This document shows, one piece after another, positions 30,675 through 40,662 of a stretch of 64,000 nucleotides of DNA. How positions within the stretch are numbered: position 1 is the first letter of the stretch; each line of letters opens with the position of its first letter. Made by a program: the position numbers and the translations under genes. Source of the stretch: Maritimibacter sp. HL-12 (lineage in GTDB: Bacteria > Pseudomonadota > Alphaproteobacteria > Rhodobacterales > Rhodobacteraceae); contig NZ_FXBQ01000001.1 of NCBI RefSeq assembly GCF_900177545.1, positions 1,072,122 through 1,136,121 of the forward strand, in the 5' to 3' direction. Under the pieces are notes generated by a model. The model was not told the origin of the DNA, made no database searches, and was given only the letters and a program-made list of their open reading frames with translations.

Positions 30675-31708
30675 TGGCCAAGACCAACCCGGGCCGGTTC
30701 TTCGAGGATTACCGCATCGGCGAGGTGATCGCCCATGCCGTGCCGCGCACCGTGTCGGGCGGCGAACGCGCGCTCTATCACGCGCTCTATCCCGCACGCC
30801 ACGCACTCTATTCCTCCGACGAGTTCGCCCGCACCTGTGGCCTCGACCAATCGCCGCTCGACGATCTCGCCGCTTTCCACATCGTCTTCGGCAAGACCGT
30901 GCCCGATATCTCGCTGAACGCGGTGGCCAACCTTGGCTACGCCGAAGGCCGCTGGCTGAAGCCGGTCTGGCCCGGCGACACGCTGCGCGCGGAAAGCCAA
31001 GTGATCGGGATCAAGCAGAATTCCAACGGCAAGTCGGGCGTGGTCTGGGTGCGGACCCGCGGGCTCGACCAGAACGACGAGCCGGTGCTCGACTACATCC
31101 GCTGGGTCATGGTGCGCAAACGCGACCCGGAAGCCGATGCCCCCGACACGCTGGTGCCCGAACTCAAACCCGCACTTGCACCAGAACACCTCGCGATCCC
31201 CGACGGGCTCGATTTTGCGCGCTACGATTTCACCCTCGCGGGCGAGCGGCACCGGATGGCAGATTACGCAATCGGCGAGAAGATCGACCACGTCGACGGC
31301 GTGACCATCGAGGAAGCCGAGCACATGATCGCCACGCGGCTGTGGCAGAACACCGCCAAGGTGCATTTCGACGCCACCAACCGCGACGACGGCAAGCGGC
31401 TGATCTATGGCGGCCACGTCATCAGCCTGGCCCGCGCGCTCAGCTTCAACGGACTCGCGAACGCGCAGATGATCGTCGGCCTGAACGCCGGGACCCATGC
31501 CAATCCCTGCTTTGCGGGCGATACCCTGCGGGCCTGGTCGGAGGTGCTCGACAAGGCCGAGACAACCCATCCCGGCGTTGGCGCGGTGCGGCTGCGGCTG
31601 GTCGCGGTGAAACACGGTGCCCCGGCCTTCGCGCTCAGGGGCGAGGATGGCAAATACCTCCCCGAAGTGCTTCTCGATCTCGACTACTGGGCGTTGATGC
31701 CGACCTGA
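30674..31708 (+). CDS. mch: Mesaconyl-CoA hydratase (beta-methylmalyl-CoA dehydratase)
   Basis: 344 aa double hot-dog protein of the MaoC-like class, hydrating mesaconyl-C1-CoA to beta-methylmalyl-CoA in the ethylmalonyl-CoA pathway. It begins AKTNPGRFFEDY and contains HALYPARHALYSSDEFAR and GKTVPDISLNAVANLGYAEG, which I recognise from the Rhodobacter enzyme. The second hot-dog half includes the hydratase-like VHFDATNRDDGKRLIYGGHV. The ATG at 30674 is preferred over the GTG at 30671. Its product is the substrate of Mcl1. Confidence 0.92.
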   Translation: MAKTNPGRFFEDYRIGEVIAHAVPRTVSGGERALYHALYPARHALYSSDEFARTCGLDQSPLDDLAAFHIVFGKTVPDISLNAVANLGYAEGRWLKPVWPGDTLRAESQVIGIKQNSNGKSGVVWVRTRGLDQNDEPVLDYIRWVMVRKRDPEADAPDTLVPELKPALAPEHLAIPDGLDFARYDFTLAGERHRMADYAIGEKIDHVDGVTIEEAEHMIATRLWQNTAKVHFDATNRDDGKRLIYGGHVISLARALSFNGLANAQMIVGLNAGTHANPCFAGDTLRAWSEVLDKAETTHPGVGAVRLRLVAVKHGAPAFALRGEDGKYLPEVLLDLDYWALMPT

Positions 31709-31768
31709 CGCATACCTGAGAATATGCCGGAAACGTGCCAGGCTGCCCGCATAGGGAGGTCTTTGGTC

Positions 31769-32053
31769 ATGGTTCTTTCTGTCGTTCTGTTCTGCCTCGC
31801 GGGCCTCGGGGCCCTCGTGATGGGATTGAAATACAGCTTCTCGCCGGTGCCGATGGGCTGTCATGCCGAGATGCTCGGCTCCGAAGCGGATCCGCCGTCC
31901 GACGGCTTGCAAAACGTGCTCACCGGCCTTTACCGCGCATTTGGCGGCGCGCTGTCGGGCCTCTCACTGGCGATCATCATCCTCGCACTCTGGCGCATCG
32001 CCGCGGGACTCGAGGTGGTGCTCGTAGCGGCGCTGATTGCCTTTCTTTTGTGA
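31769..32053 (+). CDS. Small membrane protein of unknown function
   Basis: 94 aa. Start chosen at 31769 behind AGGGAGGT with 8-bp spacing. One hydrophobic helix lies at the N-terminus, then a loop with a single Cys (GCHAEML) and acidic residues, then two closely spaced helices to the end. No family is recognised. It is 60 bp downstream of mch and could be the operon's last gene. Confidence 0.6.
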   Translation: MVLSVVLFCLAGLGALVMGLKYSFSPVPMGCHAEMLGSEADPPSDGLQNVLTGLYRAFGGALSGLSLAIIILALWRIAAGLEVVLVAALIAFLL

Positions 32054-32316
32054 GACTCCACGCCGCGCGCCGCCGCGCAAAACATTCAAATATCGGGTTT
32101 TCGATATTCCTGGCCTTCCGGCGAACGCGATTCTCCTGCCTGCCGGTTGCGAGGCCTCCAAAATAGTGATCACAATATTTAACCTTGTGATCACGAATGC
32201 CGAAAACCTTTCACGTTTCCGCTCTCATGCGACATTTCCGCGCCCTCCGGGCGTGACAGGCGGATGAAATTGATTATGCATGTGCAGAACCGCCAACAGC
32301 TTCGAAAGGGCATGTC
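32054..32316 (+). promoter_or_regulatory. sdhC promoter region
   Basis: 263 bp with no gene, markedly AT-rich around 32160-32220. It contains the operator pair described separately, and the leader from there to the sdhC start is about 120 bp. No other repeat is evident. Confidence 0.6.
32166..32196. promoter_or_regulatory. Tandem GTGATCAC operators ahead of sdhC
   Basis: AGTGATCACA at 32166-32175 and TGTGATCACG at 32187-32196, with centres 21 bp apart, the same geometry as at sucC. They lie 120-150 bp before the sdhC start in AT-rich DNA. The likely ligand-sensing protein is the GntR regulator at 15774. Confidence 0.75.
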
Positions 32317-32709
32317 ATGGCTGACGTGGACCGGGGAAACCGCCCCCTCTCGCCGCATCTGCAAGTCTACAAATGGCCGCTCAACATGGCGATGTCGATC
32401 CTGCACAGGATGACCGGCGTCGCCCTTGGCGTGGTCACCGCGCTGATCGCCATATGGTTCTTCGCGCTGGCGTGGTCGCCTTCGGCGTTCGAGACGGTCA
32501 ACGGGTTGATGACCTCGTGGCTCGGCTGGCTCGTCCTGCTCGGCGGGGTCGTTTCCGCGTGGTTCCATTTCGTCAACGGCATTCGCCACCTGGTCTGGGA
32601 CACCGGCTCGCATTTCGGGCAGAAGCGCGTCAACCGCACCGCCGTCGTCGGCCTCGTGGCCACGGCCCTTCTCACCATCGCGACCATCTGGGTCGCCCTC
32701 GCGGTGTAA
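32317..32709 (+). CDS. sdhC: Succinate dehydrogenase cytochrome b subunit
   Basis: 130 aa with three hydrophobic helices. RPLSPHLQVYKWPLNMAMSI and LHRMTGV form the quinone-site region (Ser/Arg), and FHFVNGIRHLVWD contains the haem-ligand His. The ATG at 32317 follows GAAAGGG. It is the first gene of sdhC-sdhD-sdhA-(sulfotransferase-like)-sdhB and anchors complex II in the membrane. Confidence 0.95.
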   Translation: MADVDRGNRPLSPHLQVYKWPLNMAMSILHRMTGVALGVVTALIAIWFFALAWSPSAFETVNGLMTSWLGWLVLLGGVVSAWFHFVNGIRHLVWDTGSHFGQKRVNRTAVVGLVATALLTIATIWVALAV

Positions 32710-32719
32710 GGAGAACCCG

Positions 32720-33097
32720 ATGCGCTACATGACCGATCGCAAACGCGCCACCGGCCTCGGCTCGGCCCGCTCGGGCACCGGCCATTTTTGGGAGCAGCGG
32801 GTGAGTTCCATCGCCTTGCTGATCCTGACGCCGCTTTTCCTTTTCCCGCTCGCCTACAACATGGGCGATGGCTACGAATCGGTGCGCGCCGCCTATGGCC
32901 ACCCGATCAACGCCACCGTCGCCGTGGCTTTCATGCTCACCGCCTTCCTGCACTTCTTCCAGGGTATCCAGGTGGTGATCGAGGATTACATCCACGGCCG
33001 CTTGGAACTGGTACTGATCATCACCATGCGCCTGATGAGCGCCTCCTTTGCCCTGATCGGCACCATCGCGATCCTGAAAATCTTCTTCGGCGCCTGA
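32720..33097 (+). CDS. sdhD: Succinate dehydrogenase membrane anchor subunit
   Basis: 125 aa with three hydrophobic helices. [19 protein letters not shown] is the conserved N-terminal stretch, and [16 protein letters not shown] carries the second haem-His and quinone-side Asp/Tyr region. The start is 10 bp after the sdhC stop. It partners SdhC in binding haem b and ubiquinone. Confidence 0.95.
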   Translation: MRYMTDRKRATGLGSARSGTGHFWEQRVSSIALLILTPLFLFPLAYNMGDGYESVRAAYGHPINATVAVAFMLTAFLHFFQGIQVVIEDYIHGRLELVLIITMRLMSASFALIGTIAILKIFFGA

Positions 33098-33107
33098 GGA
33101 CACACAC

Positions 33108-34913
33108 ATGGCAGCTTACGAATACGAAACCCACGAATATGACGTGGTCGTGGTCGGTGCCGGCGGCGCTGGCCTGCGCGCCACCCTCGGCATGGCCGAA
33201 CAGGGCCTGCGCACGGCAAACGTGACCAAGGTGTTCCCCACCCGCTCTCACACCGTTGCCGCCCAGGGCGGCATCGCCGCAAGCCTCGGCAACATGGGCC
33301 CCGACAGCTGGCAATGGCACATGTACGACACCGTGAAGGGCTCCGACTGGCTCGGCGACACCGACGCGATGGAATACCTCGCCCGCGAAGCGCCCGCCGC
33401 GGTCTACGAACTGGAGCACTACGGGGTGCCGTTCAGCCGCACCGAGGAAGGCAAGATCTACCAGCGTCCCTTCGGCGGCCACACCACCGAATTTGGCGAT
33501 GGCCCGCCGGTGCAGCGCACCTGTGCCGCTGCCGACCGCACCGGCCACGCGATCCTGCACACGCTCTACGGCCAGTCGCTCAAGCACAACGCCGAGTTCT
33601 ACATCGAGTATTTCGCCATCGACCTGATCATGGGCGACGATGGCGCGGTGCAGGGTGTTCTGTGCTGGAAGCTCGACGACGGCACCTTCCACCTGTTTTC
33701 CGCCAAGATGGTGGTGCTCGCCACCGGCGGCTATGGCCGCGCCTATTTTTCGGCCACCTCGGCCCATACCTGCACCGGCGACGGCGGCGGCATGGTGGCG
33801 CGCGCGGGCCTGCCGCTGCAAGACATGGAGTTCGTGCAATTCCACCCCACCGGCATCTACGGCGCGGGCTGCCTGATCACCGAGGGCGCGCGGGGCGAGG
33901 GTGGCTACCTCACCAACTCCGAAGGCGAGCGTTTCATGGAACGCTACGCCCCCAACTACAAGGATCTCGCCCCGCGCGACTACGTTTCGCGCTGCATGAC
34001 GATGGAGATCCGGGAGGGTCGGGGTGTCGGTGCCGGGGGTGATCACATCCACCTCAACCTCTCGCACCTGCCGCCGGAAGCGCTGGCCGAGCGCCTGCCC
34101 GGCATTTCCGAAAGTGCGGCGATCTTCGCCGGTGTCGATGTCACCAAGGAGCCGATCCCGGTTCTGCCGACGGTACATTACAACATGGGCGGCATCCCGA
34201 CCAACTACTGGGGCGAGGCGCTGAACCCGACGGCCGACAACCCCAACGCCACCGTGCCCGGCCTGATGGCCGTGGGCGAGGCCTCCTGCGCCAGCGTTCA
34301 CGGTGCCAACCGTCTCGGCTCCAACTCGTTGATCGACCTCGTGGTGTTCGGTCGCGCCGCCGCGATCCGCGCGGGCCAGATCATCGCGCCGGGCAAGCCC
34401 AACGCCCCCGTGAACAAGGCTTCGCTCGACAAGGCGTTCGATCGTTTCGACGGGCTGCGCCACGCGACCGGAAGCGTGCCCACCGCCGACCTCAGGCTGG
34501 AGATGCAAAAGACGATGCAGGGCCACGCCGCGGTGTTCCGCACCTCGGACGTGCTGAAGGAAGGCGTCGAACTGATGACCGGCGTCGCCGCCAAGCTCGA
34601 CGATCTCCGGGTCACCGACCGGTCGTTGATCTGGAACTCCGACCTGATGGAAACGCTGGAGCTGACCAACCTCATGCCGAACGCGCTCGCGACGATTGTT
34701 GGCGCCGAGGCGCGGCACGAAAGCCGGGGTGCCCATGCGCACGAGGATTTCCCCACCCGCGACGACGAGAACTGGCGGGTGCACACGATCAGCCGGATCG
34801 AGGGCAACAAGGTCGATCTCAGCCATCGCCCTGTCGTGCTCGATCCGCTCACCACCGAGGCGGAAGGCGGCATCAGCCTCGACAAGATCGCGCCCAGAGC
34901 GCGGACCTTCTGA
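33108..34913 (+). CDS. sdhA: Succinate dehydrogenase flavoprotein subunit
   Basis: 601 aa. The FAD fold is [13 protein letters not shown], the covalent flavin His lies in [11 protein letters not shown], substrate-binding residues lie in [21 protein letters not shown], and the C-terminal region holds RWRVH-like NWRVHTI. The length is as expected. It oxidises succinate to fumarate and hands electrons to SdhB. The next gene, 7 bp on, is not sdhB but a sulfotransferase-like protein. Confidence 0.98.
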   Translation: MAAYEYETHEYDVVVVGAGGAGLRATLGMAEQGLRTANVTKVFPTRSHTVAAQGGIAASLGNMGPDSWQWHMYDTVKGSDWLGDTDAMEYLAREAPAAVYELEHYGVPFSRTEEGKIYQRPFGGHTTEFGDGPPVQRTCAAADRTGHAILHTLYGQSLKHNAEFYIEYFAIDLIMGDDGAVQGVLCWKLDDGTFHLFSAKMVVLATGGYGRAYFSATSAHTCTGDGGGMVARAGLPLQDMEFVQFHPTGIYGAGCLITEGARGEGGYLTNSEGERFMERYAPNYKDLAPRDYVSRCMTMEIREGRGVGAGGDHIHLNLSHLPPEALAERLPGISESAAIFAGVDVTKEPIPVLPTVHYNMGGIPTNYWGEALNPTADNPNATVPGLMAVGEASCASVHGANRLGSNSLIDLVVFGRAAAIRAGQIIAPGKPNAPVNKASLDKAFDRFDGLRHATGSVPTADLRLEMQKTMQGHAAVFRTSDVLKEGVELMTGVAAKLDDLRVTDRSLIWNSDLMETLELTNLMPNALATIVGAEARHESRGAHAHEDFPTRDDENWRVHTISRIEGNKVDLSHRPVVLDPLTTEAEGGISLDKIAPRARTF

Positions 34914-34920
34914 GCCCGCC

Positions 34921-35763
34921 ATGGCCGAATACCGGGGCATAGGCGCGCGGGCGGTCACTCTGCACATCGGGGTGCAGAAAACCGCCTCAACCGCGCTGCA
35001 TCACCTGCTACGCCGCAATGCCGATGCGCTTGCGGCGCAGCTCGTGGTGCGGATGCCGGTGCAGGGCACCCCGGCCCAGCGCATGGGCCGCGCCGCGGTG
35101 GATTTCAGCCTCGACCCAAGCCCCGAACGCGAGGCGCACCTCGTGGCCCAGATCGAGGCGGTGCGTGACGAGATCACAGCGGGCGAATTGCCCGCCCTCA
35201 TCAGCCACGAGAACCTGCCCGGCGCGATGCTGGGCAACCCCGGGGTCACAACGCTCTACCCGATGCTGGAACGCCTCGTGGCGCTCTACGAGCGTCACCT
35301 CGCGCCTCTCGTGCCGCGCTATGCCTTCTACACCCGCGACATGGCGGCGTGGAAACGAAGCGTGCACAACCAGGCGGTCAAGACCGATGGCTACTCCGGC
35401 ACCTTCGACGACTTCACCGCCGAAACCGCCGATTGCGGCACGTGGGACAGACTTGCCTCCCGGCTCCGCAGCGCCGTGGGCGACGACCGCGTTGCCGTCT
35501 TCGCGCTGGAGGACGAACCAGACCCGAAGCGGCCCGGCCAGCAGCTTTTGCGCTTTGCCGGGCTCTCCGAGGCGCAGATCGCCGCGCTCTCCCCGCTCGC
35601 ATGGCAGCCAAACCAGAGCCTCAACCCCGGTGCGCTGGAATTCATGCGGCAGGCCAACGCCGCCAACCTTGGGCCGCAGGCGCGCAACAAGGTCATGCAG
35701 ATCGTCATCGACAACCAGGCGCTCTTCGCGCCCGATGTGCCCGGGCAAGGCCCACGGGCATGA
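34921..35763 (+). CDS. Sulfotransferase-like P-loop protein inside the sdh operon
   Basis: 280 aa. The N-terminus [14 protein letters not shown] matches the PAPS 5'-phosphosulfate-binding loop of the sulfotransferase superfamily (pattern HIGxxKTxTTxL). The later part has the helix-rich profile of that group ([29 protein letters not shown]), though the 3'-phosphate site is not clear. No signal peptide is seen. It sits 7 bp after sdhA and 58 bp before sdhB, so it must be co-transcribed. Whether it has any link to succinate dehydrogenase or is a passenger is unknown. Confidence 0.72.
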   Translation: MAEYRGIGARAVTLHIGVQKTASTALHHLLRRNADALAAQLVVRMPVQGTPAQRMGRAAVDFSLDPSPEREAHLVAQIEAVRDEITAGELPALISHENLPGAMLGNPGVTTLYPMLERLVALYERHLAPLVPRYAFYTRDMAAWKRSVHNQAVKTDGYSGTFDDFTAETADCGTWDRLASRLRSAVGDDRVAVFALEDEPDPKRPGQQLLRFAGLSEAQIAALSPLAWQPNQSLNPGALEFMRQANAANLGPQARNKVMQIVIDNQALFAPDVPGQGPRA

Positions 35764-35821
35764 CACAGACAGGAACCCCGGGCGGTCTTCCCGCCCTCGC
35801 CTTGGATCGAAAGGTAGCGAC

Positions 35822-36601
35822 ATGGTGCAACTGACCCTTCCGAAAAACTCGAAGATCCGCACAGGAAAAACCTGGCCCAAGCCCGACGGTGCCAAGCGGC
35901 TCAAGAAGTTCATGATCTATCGCTACAACCCGGACGATGGCGAGAATCCCCGGGTCGATACCTATTTCGTCGATCTCGACACCTGCGGCCCGATGGTTCT
36001 GGACGCGCTGATCAAGATCAAGAACGAGATCGACCCGACGCTCACCTTCCGCCGCTCCTGCCGCGAGGGCATCTGTGGCTCCTGCGCCATGAACATCGAC
36101 GGCCAGAACCACCTCGCCTGCATCTTCGGGATCGACGAGGTGAAGGGCGACGTGAAGATCTACCCCCTGCCGCACATGGCCGTGGTCAAGGACCTGATCC
36201 CGGACCTGACCCATTTCTACGCCCAGCATGCCTCGATCAAGCCCTGGCTCGAAACCAGATCCGCCCCGCCCGCGAAGGAGTGGAAACAGTCGATCGAAGA
36301 TCGCAAGAAGCTCGACGGGCTCTATGAATGCGTGATGTGCGCCTGCTGCTCGACCTCCTGCCCGAGCTACTGGTGGAACGAAGATCGCTACCTCGGCCCG
36401 GCCACGCTGCTCCACGCCTATCGCTGGATCATCGACAGCCGCGACGAGGCCACCGGCGAACGGCTCGACAACCTTGAAGACCCGTTCAAGCTCTACCGCT
36501 GCCACACGATCATGAACTGCGCCCAGACCTGCCCGAAAGGTCTGAACCCGGCGAAAGCGATCGCCGAGATCAAGAAGTTGCAGGTCGAACGGCAGGTGTG
36601 A
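35822..36601 (+). CDS. sdhB: Succinate dehydrogenase iron-sulfur subunit
   Basis: 259 aa. The 2Fe-2S site uses C80, C85, C88 and C100 ([14 protein letters not shown]). The 4Fe-4S and 3Fe-4S sites use [12 protein letters not shown] (C170, C173, C176, C180) and [14 protein letters not shown]. The start at 35822 follows AAAGGTAGCGAC. The upstream overlapping frame within the sulfotransferase-like gene is not coding. It passes electrons from SdhA to quinone. No sdhE flavinylation gene is seen in the window. Confidence 0.98.
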   Translation: MVQLTLPKNSKIRTGKTWPKPDGAKRLKKFMIYRYNPDDGENPRVDTYFVDLDTCGPMVLDALIKIKNEIDPTLTFRRSCREGICGSCAMNIDGQNHLACIFGIDEVKGDVKIYPLPHMAVVKDLIPDLTHFYAQHASIKPWLETRSAPPAKEWKQSIEDRKKLDGLYECVMCACCSTSCPSYWWNEDRYLGPATLLHAYRWIIDSRDEATGERLDNLEDPFKLYRCHTIMNCAQTCPKGLNPAKAIAEIKKLQVERQV

Positions 36602-36613
36602 ACGCAACGGCAG

Positions 36614-36641
36614 GGGCAACGGCTTTCAAGACCCGTTGCCC
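36614..36641. terminator. Bidirectional hairpin, sdhB / YbbP-like gene
   Basis: GGGCAACGG and CCGTTGCCC form a perfect 9-bp stem with a 10-base loop between convergent genes; its last base overlaps the permease stop codon. No long T-run. Confidence 0.7.
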
Positions 36642-39169
36642 TACTCCCGTGCCCGCAGAACCTGCGCCGGGCTGGCCGAGAGCGGGCGCCAGGCGAACCC
36701 GAGGCCGGCAAGCAGCGTCACCGCGATGCCGCCGGTGACGATCACCAGTGCCGAGCCCGGATCGAAGACGAAATCGGTCTCCATCACGAAGCGCGATACC
36801 GCCCAGCCCGCAAGGCCGCCCGCGAAGACCGCGACCAACCCGGCCGCCGCCCCCAGGATAGCCGAGCGCAGCGCGAAATTGGCCAGCACCCGACCGCGCG
36901 GCGCGCCGAGCGTCTTGAGCACCGCCGCTTCGTAGGTGCGCGCCCGCTCACCCGCTGCGGCAGCCCCGATCAGCACCACCGCGCCCGTGGCCAGCGTCAC
37001 CAATGCGCCATAGGTGATCGCCGCCGCGATCTGCCCCATCAGCCCGGTTACCTGCGCAATCGCATCGCGCACCGAGATCACCGTGATATTGGGCCAGGTC
37101 CGTGACAGATCGCGCATCAGCCCGGCCTCCGCAGCCTGATCGGCGTAGATCGTGGCAATCCAGCTGTGCGGCGCACCGGCGAGCGCGGAAGGGTTCAGCG
37201 TAACCGTGAACCCCATGCCGCCGGTTGAAAAATCGACGTCGCGGAAACTGGCAACCGTGCCGGTGATTTCGCGCCCGAGGATATTGAGGCTCATGCTGTC
37301 ACCGAGGGTGAGGCCGATCTCCTCCGCCTCGGTGGCCGAAAAGCTGATCAGCGGATCGCCGGAATAATCTTCGGGCCACCATTCCCCGGCCACCAGCCGG
37401 GTGGTCTCCGGCAATTCGGCACTGTAGCTCACACCGCGATCGCCGCGCACCACCCAATGATCGCCCGCGACCTCTTCCGCTGGTCGATCGTTGATCCTGG
37501 TGATCCGCCCGCGCAGCATCGGGGCGCGTTCCATCTCGCGCACGCCCGGATCGCCCGTCACCCGCTCGCTGAGCGCCTCGATCTGGTCGGGCTGGATATC
37601 GACGACGAAGAAACTCGGCGCGACGCCAGGCAATTCTCGCGAGATCGCGCCGCGCAGATTGTTGTCGATCTGGCCCACGGCAGCGAGCACCGAGAGACCG
37701 AGACCGAGCGAAAGCACGACCGACGCCGCCTCGTTGCCGGGCCCGCCAACCGAGGCTAAGGCCATGCGCAGCGTCGGTCGTCCGCGCAGCGCCTTGCGCC
37801 CGGCAAGCCAGCGCGCCACCCGTCGCACCGCGATCCCGGCGAGAACCAGGAGCAGGAAGGCCGCGAACACGCCCGCCGCCGCCCAGAGCGTGAGCTTGGC
37901 AATGCCCGAGAACCACGCCGCGACGGCCACCAGCCCGGCCAGCAGCACCAGGGTGAGCGCCAGGAACACCGGGCGCGGCCATTGTCCCGCCCCTGCGGCG
38001 GCGTCGCGGTAGAGCGCGGCGGCACGAACGTTTTCCGTGCGCGCCAAGGGCCAGAGCGTGAACAGCGCCGCCGCGAGCAACCCGTAGAGCGCGGCCTCCG
38101 CCAATGGCTTGGACGCAATCCCCACCTCGACGGGCACCGGCAGCGCGCCGGTGATCAGCGGGGCAAAGGCCAGCGGCAAACCGGCCCCCAGCACCAGGCC
38201 AATGGCGATGCCAACCAGCGCAAGCGCGCCGATCTGCAACGCGTAGATCGCGAAGATCGTGCGCCGATCGGCGCCAAGCACCTTCAACGTGGCGATGGTT
38301 TCGGTCTTCTCATCGAGATAGGCCCGCACGGCGGCGGATATGCCCACACCGCCCACGGCGAGCCCGGCAAGCCCCACCAACACGAGAAAACTGCCCAGCC
38401 GCTCGACCGCGTGGCGCACCTGTGGTGTACCGTTTCGGGCATCGCGCCAGCGCGGAGCAGACTCCGCCAGGGCGGCCTCGACCTGCGCGCGCGTTTCGTC
38501 AAGATCGGCCCCCGGTGGCAGGCGAAGGCGGTATTGCGCGTCGAACAGGGTGCCCTCGCGGATCAACCCTGCGCTTTCCATATCGTCGATCCGCGCCAGC
38601 GTGGGCGGGCCGAAGCCGAAGCCTGCGGTGGCGTTGTCAGGCACCTCGGTGAGCGCGGCCATCAGCAAGAACGTGCCGTCGCCAAGCTGCACCGGATCGC
38701 CGACCTCAAGTTCGAGCCGGTCGATCAGGAGCGGGTCCATCGCCACCCCGGGCTGCCCGTCGCGCCCGGCGAAAACCTCGTCCAGCGACATCTCGGGTGT
38801 GAGCCCGGCCGCACCGTAGAGCGGCCATGCCGAGTCCACCGCCTTGACCTGCGTGAGCGCGCGATCCGATCCGTCGGGAAGCTGCGCCATCGAGCGGAAA
38901 TCGACAACCTCCGATACCGCCTCGGATATGCCCTCAAGCACCGCGCGTTCCGCGTCGCTTGCCCGCCGATAGGTGAGTTCCACCATCGCGTCGCCGCCGA
39001 GCAGCACCGCGCCCTCGCGCGCGAGGCCCGCCTCGATCGAGGCGCGCACGCTGCCAACGGCCGCAATCGCCGCAACACCGAGCGCAAGACAGGCAAGGAA
39101 GATCCGAAAGCCTTTCAGCCCGCCGCTCAGTTCCCGGCGGGCGATCCTCGTGGCGACCGCAAAGCTCAT
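36641..39169 (-). CDS. ABC transporter permease, YbbP/FtsX family
   Basis: 842 aa inner-membrane protein. One helix lies near the N-terminus, followed by a large periplasmic domain. Two FtsX-type four-helix permease modules then appear, the first around residues 250-430 and the second at the C-terminus (ITYGALVTLATGAVVLIGAAAAGERARTYE...), split by a second periplasmic domain. This is the layout of YbbP/LolCDE-like mechanotransmission permeases. It overlaps the ATPase gene by 4 bp. With the TesA-like esterase divergent next door, the locus matches the conserved tesA-ybbA-ybbP neighbourhood. The substrate is unknown. Confidence 0.88.
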   Translation of the reverse strand: MSFAVATRIARRELSGGLKGFRIFLACLALGVAAIAAVGSVRASIEAGLAREGAVLLGGDAMVELTYRRASDAERAVLEGISEAVSEVVDFRSMAQLPDGSDRALTQVKAVDSAWPLYGAAGLTPEMSLDEVFAGRDGQPGVAMDPLLIDRLELEVGDPVQLGDGTFLLMAALTEVPDNATAGFGFGPPTLARIDDMESAGLIREGTLFDAQYRLRLPPGADLDETRAQVEAALAESAPRWRDARNGTPQVRHAVERLGSFLVLVGLAGLAVGGVGISAAVRAYLDEKTETIATLKVLGADRRTIFAIYALQIGALALVGIAIGLVLGAGLPLAFAPLITGALPVPVEVGIASKPLAEAALYGLLAAALFTLWPLARTENVRAAALYRDAAAGAGQWPRPVFLALTLVLLAGLVAVAAWFSGIAKLTLWAAAGVFAAFLLLVLAGIAVRRVARWLAGRKALRGRPTLRMALASVGGPGNEAASVVLSLGLGLSVLAAVGQIDNNLRGAISRELPGVAPSFFVVDIQPDQIEALSERVTGDPGVREMERAPMLRGRITRINDRPAEEVAGDHWVVRGDRGVSYSAELPETTRLVAGEWWPEDYSGDPLISFSATEAEEIGLTLGDSMSLNILGREITGTVASFRDVDFSTGGMGFTVTLNPSALAGAPHSWIATIYADQAAEAGLMRDLSRTWPNITVISVRDAIAQVTGLMGQIAAAITYGALVTLATGAVVLIGAAAAGERARTYEAAVLKTLGAPRGRVLANFALRSAILGAAAGLVAVFAGGLAGWAVSRFVMETDFVFDPGSALVIVTGGIAVTLLAGLGFAWRPLSASPAQVLRARE

Positions 39170-39837
39170 TGCTCAAGCCGCCCGTCGACGAGTTGCACGA
39201 TGCGGTCGCAACGTTCCGCCAGTTCCGGCGCGTGGGTGACGAGCACCAGCGTGGCCCCGTGGCGGTCGCGCAGGCCGAACAACAGGTCCATGATCGCCGC
39301 GCCGGTGCTGCCATCGAGGTTGCCGGTCGGCTCATCGGCCAGCAGGATCGCCGGCCGCACGACGGCGGCACGGGCGAGCGCCACGCGCTGCTGCTCGCCG
39401 CCCGACAACTGCGCCGGGTAATGGTCGATCCGTCCACCGAGGCCGACCGCCTCCAGTTCCTCCGCCGCACGCGGGAAGGCATCGCTGGCCCCGGCCAGTT
39501 CCAGCGGGGTGGCCACGTTTTCCAGCGCCGTCATCGTCGGGATCAGGTGGAAAGACTGAAACACCACCCCCATATGATCCCTGCGAAACCGCGCGAGCGC
39601 GTCTTCGCCCATCGCGCCAAGGTCTTGCCCGAGGGCCTCCACCTTGCCGCCGGTAGCGCGCTCGAGCCCGCCCATGAGCATGAGGAGTGACGATTTGCCC
39701 GAGCCCGATGGCCCCGTGAGCCCCAGCGTTTCCCCCCGCGTCACGCCAAGCGTGATCCCTTTCAGGATCTCCACCGGCCCGGCGTTGCCCATGAGCTTCA
39801 GCCGCGCGTCGCTGAGGGTGAGGATCGTATCGGCCAT
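39166..39837 (-). CDS. ABC transporter ATP-binding protein, YbbA-like
   Basis: 223 aa ATPase of the MacB/LolD/YbbA class. Walker A GPSGSGKSSL, signature LSGGEQQRVALARA and Walker B ILLADEPTGNLD are all intact. The start at 39837 gives the standard short N-terminus. It drives the overlapping YbbP-like permease and is divergent from the esterase gene, with 25 bp between start codons, so the promoters overlap. Confidence 0.92.
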   Translation of the reverse strand: MADTILTLSDARLKLMGNAGPVEILKGITLGVTRGETLGLTGPSGSGKSSLLMLMGGLERATGGKVEALGQDLGAMGEDALARFRRDHMGVVFQSFHLIPTMTALENVATPLELAGASDAFPRAAEELEAVGLGGRIDHYPAQLSGGEQQRVALARAAVVRPAILLADEPTGNLDGSTGAAIMDLLFGLRDRHGATLVLVTHAPELAERCDRIVQLVDGRLEQ

Positions 39838-39862
39838 CAAGGCGTCCTTCCGTTTTATCTCA

Positions 39863-40522
39863 ATGGCATATGGGCGCGGCGGGCTGCTATCCAAGGCCCT
39901 CCTGCCAATACCGTTTCTCGCACTGCCCGCGATGGCCGAGCCGGTCACCCTGCTCGCCTTCGGCGACAGTCTCACCCAAGGTTACGGTCTGGCGGACCGG
40001 GACGGATTTGTTCCCACCCTCGAAGCCTGGCTGCAAGCCGAAGGCGCTGACGTGATCGTGATCAATGGCGGCGTTTCCGGCGACACCACCGCGGGGGGTG
40101 CCGCGCGCATCGCATGGTCGCTCACCCCCGAGGTGGACGCTGTGCTCGTCGCGCTCGGCGGCAACGACCTGCTGCGCGGGGTCGACCCGGCCGACACCCG
40201 AGAAAACCTCGACGCGATCCTCACCGAGATCGGCGCGCGCAACCTTCCCGCGCTTCTGGTGGGCATGGAAGCAACCGGCAACTACGGCGACGGCTTCAAG
40301 GCCGATTTCGACGCGATCTACCCAGACCTCGCCGAAAAGCATGACGTGCCCTTGTTCGGCCAGTTCCTGCAGGGTCTCGTCGAGCTGGAAGACCGGCAGG
40401 CAGCGTTGCGCGACTATTTTCAGGCGGATGCGACTCACCCGAATGCGAAGGGCGTGGAGATGATCGTGGAGCGCATGGGCCCCGCCGTGCTCGACCTCGT
40501 GCGCGGAATTCCGGACGATTGA
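39863..40522 (+). CDS. tesA: TesA-like GDSL arylesterase/lysophospholipase
   Basis: 219 aa SGNH hydrolase. A signal peptide ends near LPAMA, then FGDSLTQGYG holds the nucleophile Ser, GGVSGDTTAGG and GGNDLLRG give the Gly and Asn oxyanion residues, and DATHPNAKG holds the Asp-His pair. It should cleave acyl esters or thioesters in the periplasm, like E. coli TesA. The divergent YbbA/YbbP system is its usual neighbour. The upstream extension of the frame overlaps ybbA and is rejected. Confidence 0.92.
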   Translation: MAYGRGGLLSKALLPIPFLALPAMAEPVTLLAFGDSLTQGYGLADRDGFVPTLEAWLQAEGADVIVINGGVSGDTTAGGAARIAWSLTPEVDAVLVALGGNDLLRGVDPADTRENLDAILTEIGARNLPALLVGMEATGNYGDGFKADFDAIYPDLAEKHDVPLFGQFLQGLVELEDRQAALRDYFQADATHPNAKGVEMIVERMGPAVLDLVRGIPDD

Positions 40523-40625
40523 ATCGGCTTTTCTCCGGCGAAATTTGCATTTCGCGAAGTATTCATATAATAACTTATTGGAATGCAATGATGCTTTCAC
40601 TCCCGTCTTGATTGCGGCGCGGCAC

Positions 40626-40643
40626 CCTATCCCTATTGATAGG
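40626..40643. promoter_or_regulatory. CCTATC-N6-GATAGG inverted repeat ahead of response regulator
   Basis: A 6-6-6 inverted repeat about 20 bp before the leader ORF. The region 40540-40640 is AT-rich and is the likely promoter; the repeat could be an operator, possibly for the downstream regulator itself. Confidence 0.35.
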
Positions 40644-40662
40644 TGTAATTCGAGGGGTCGCC

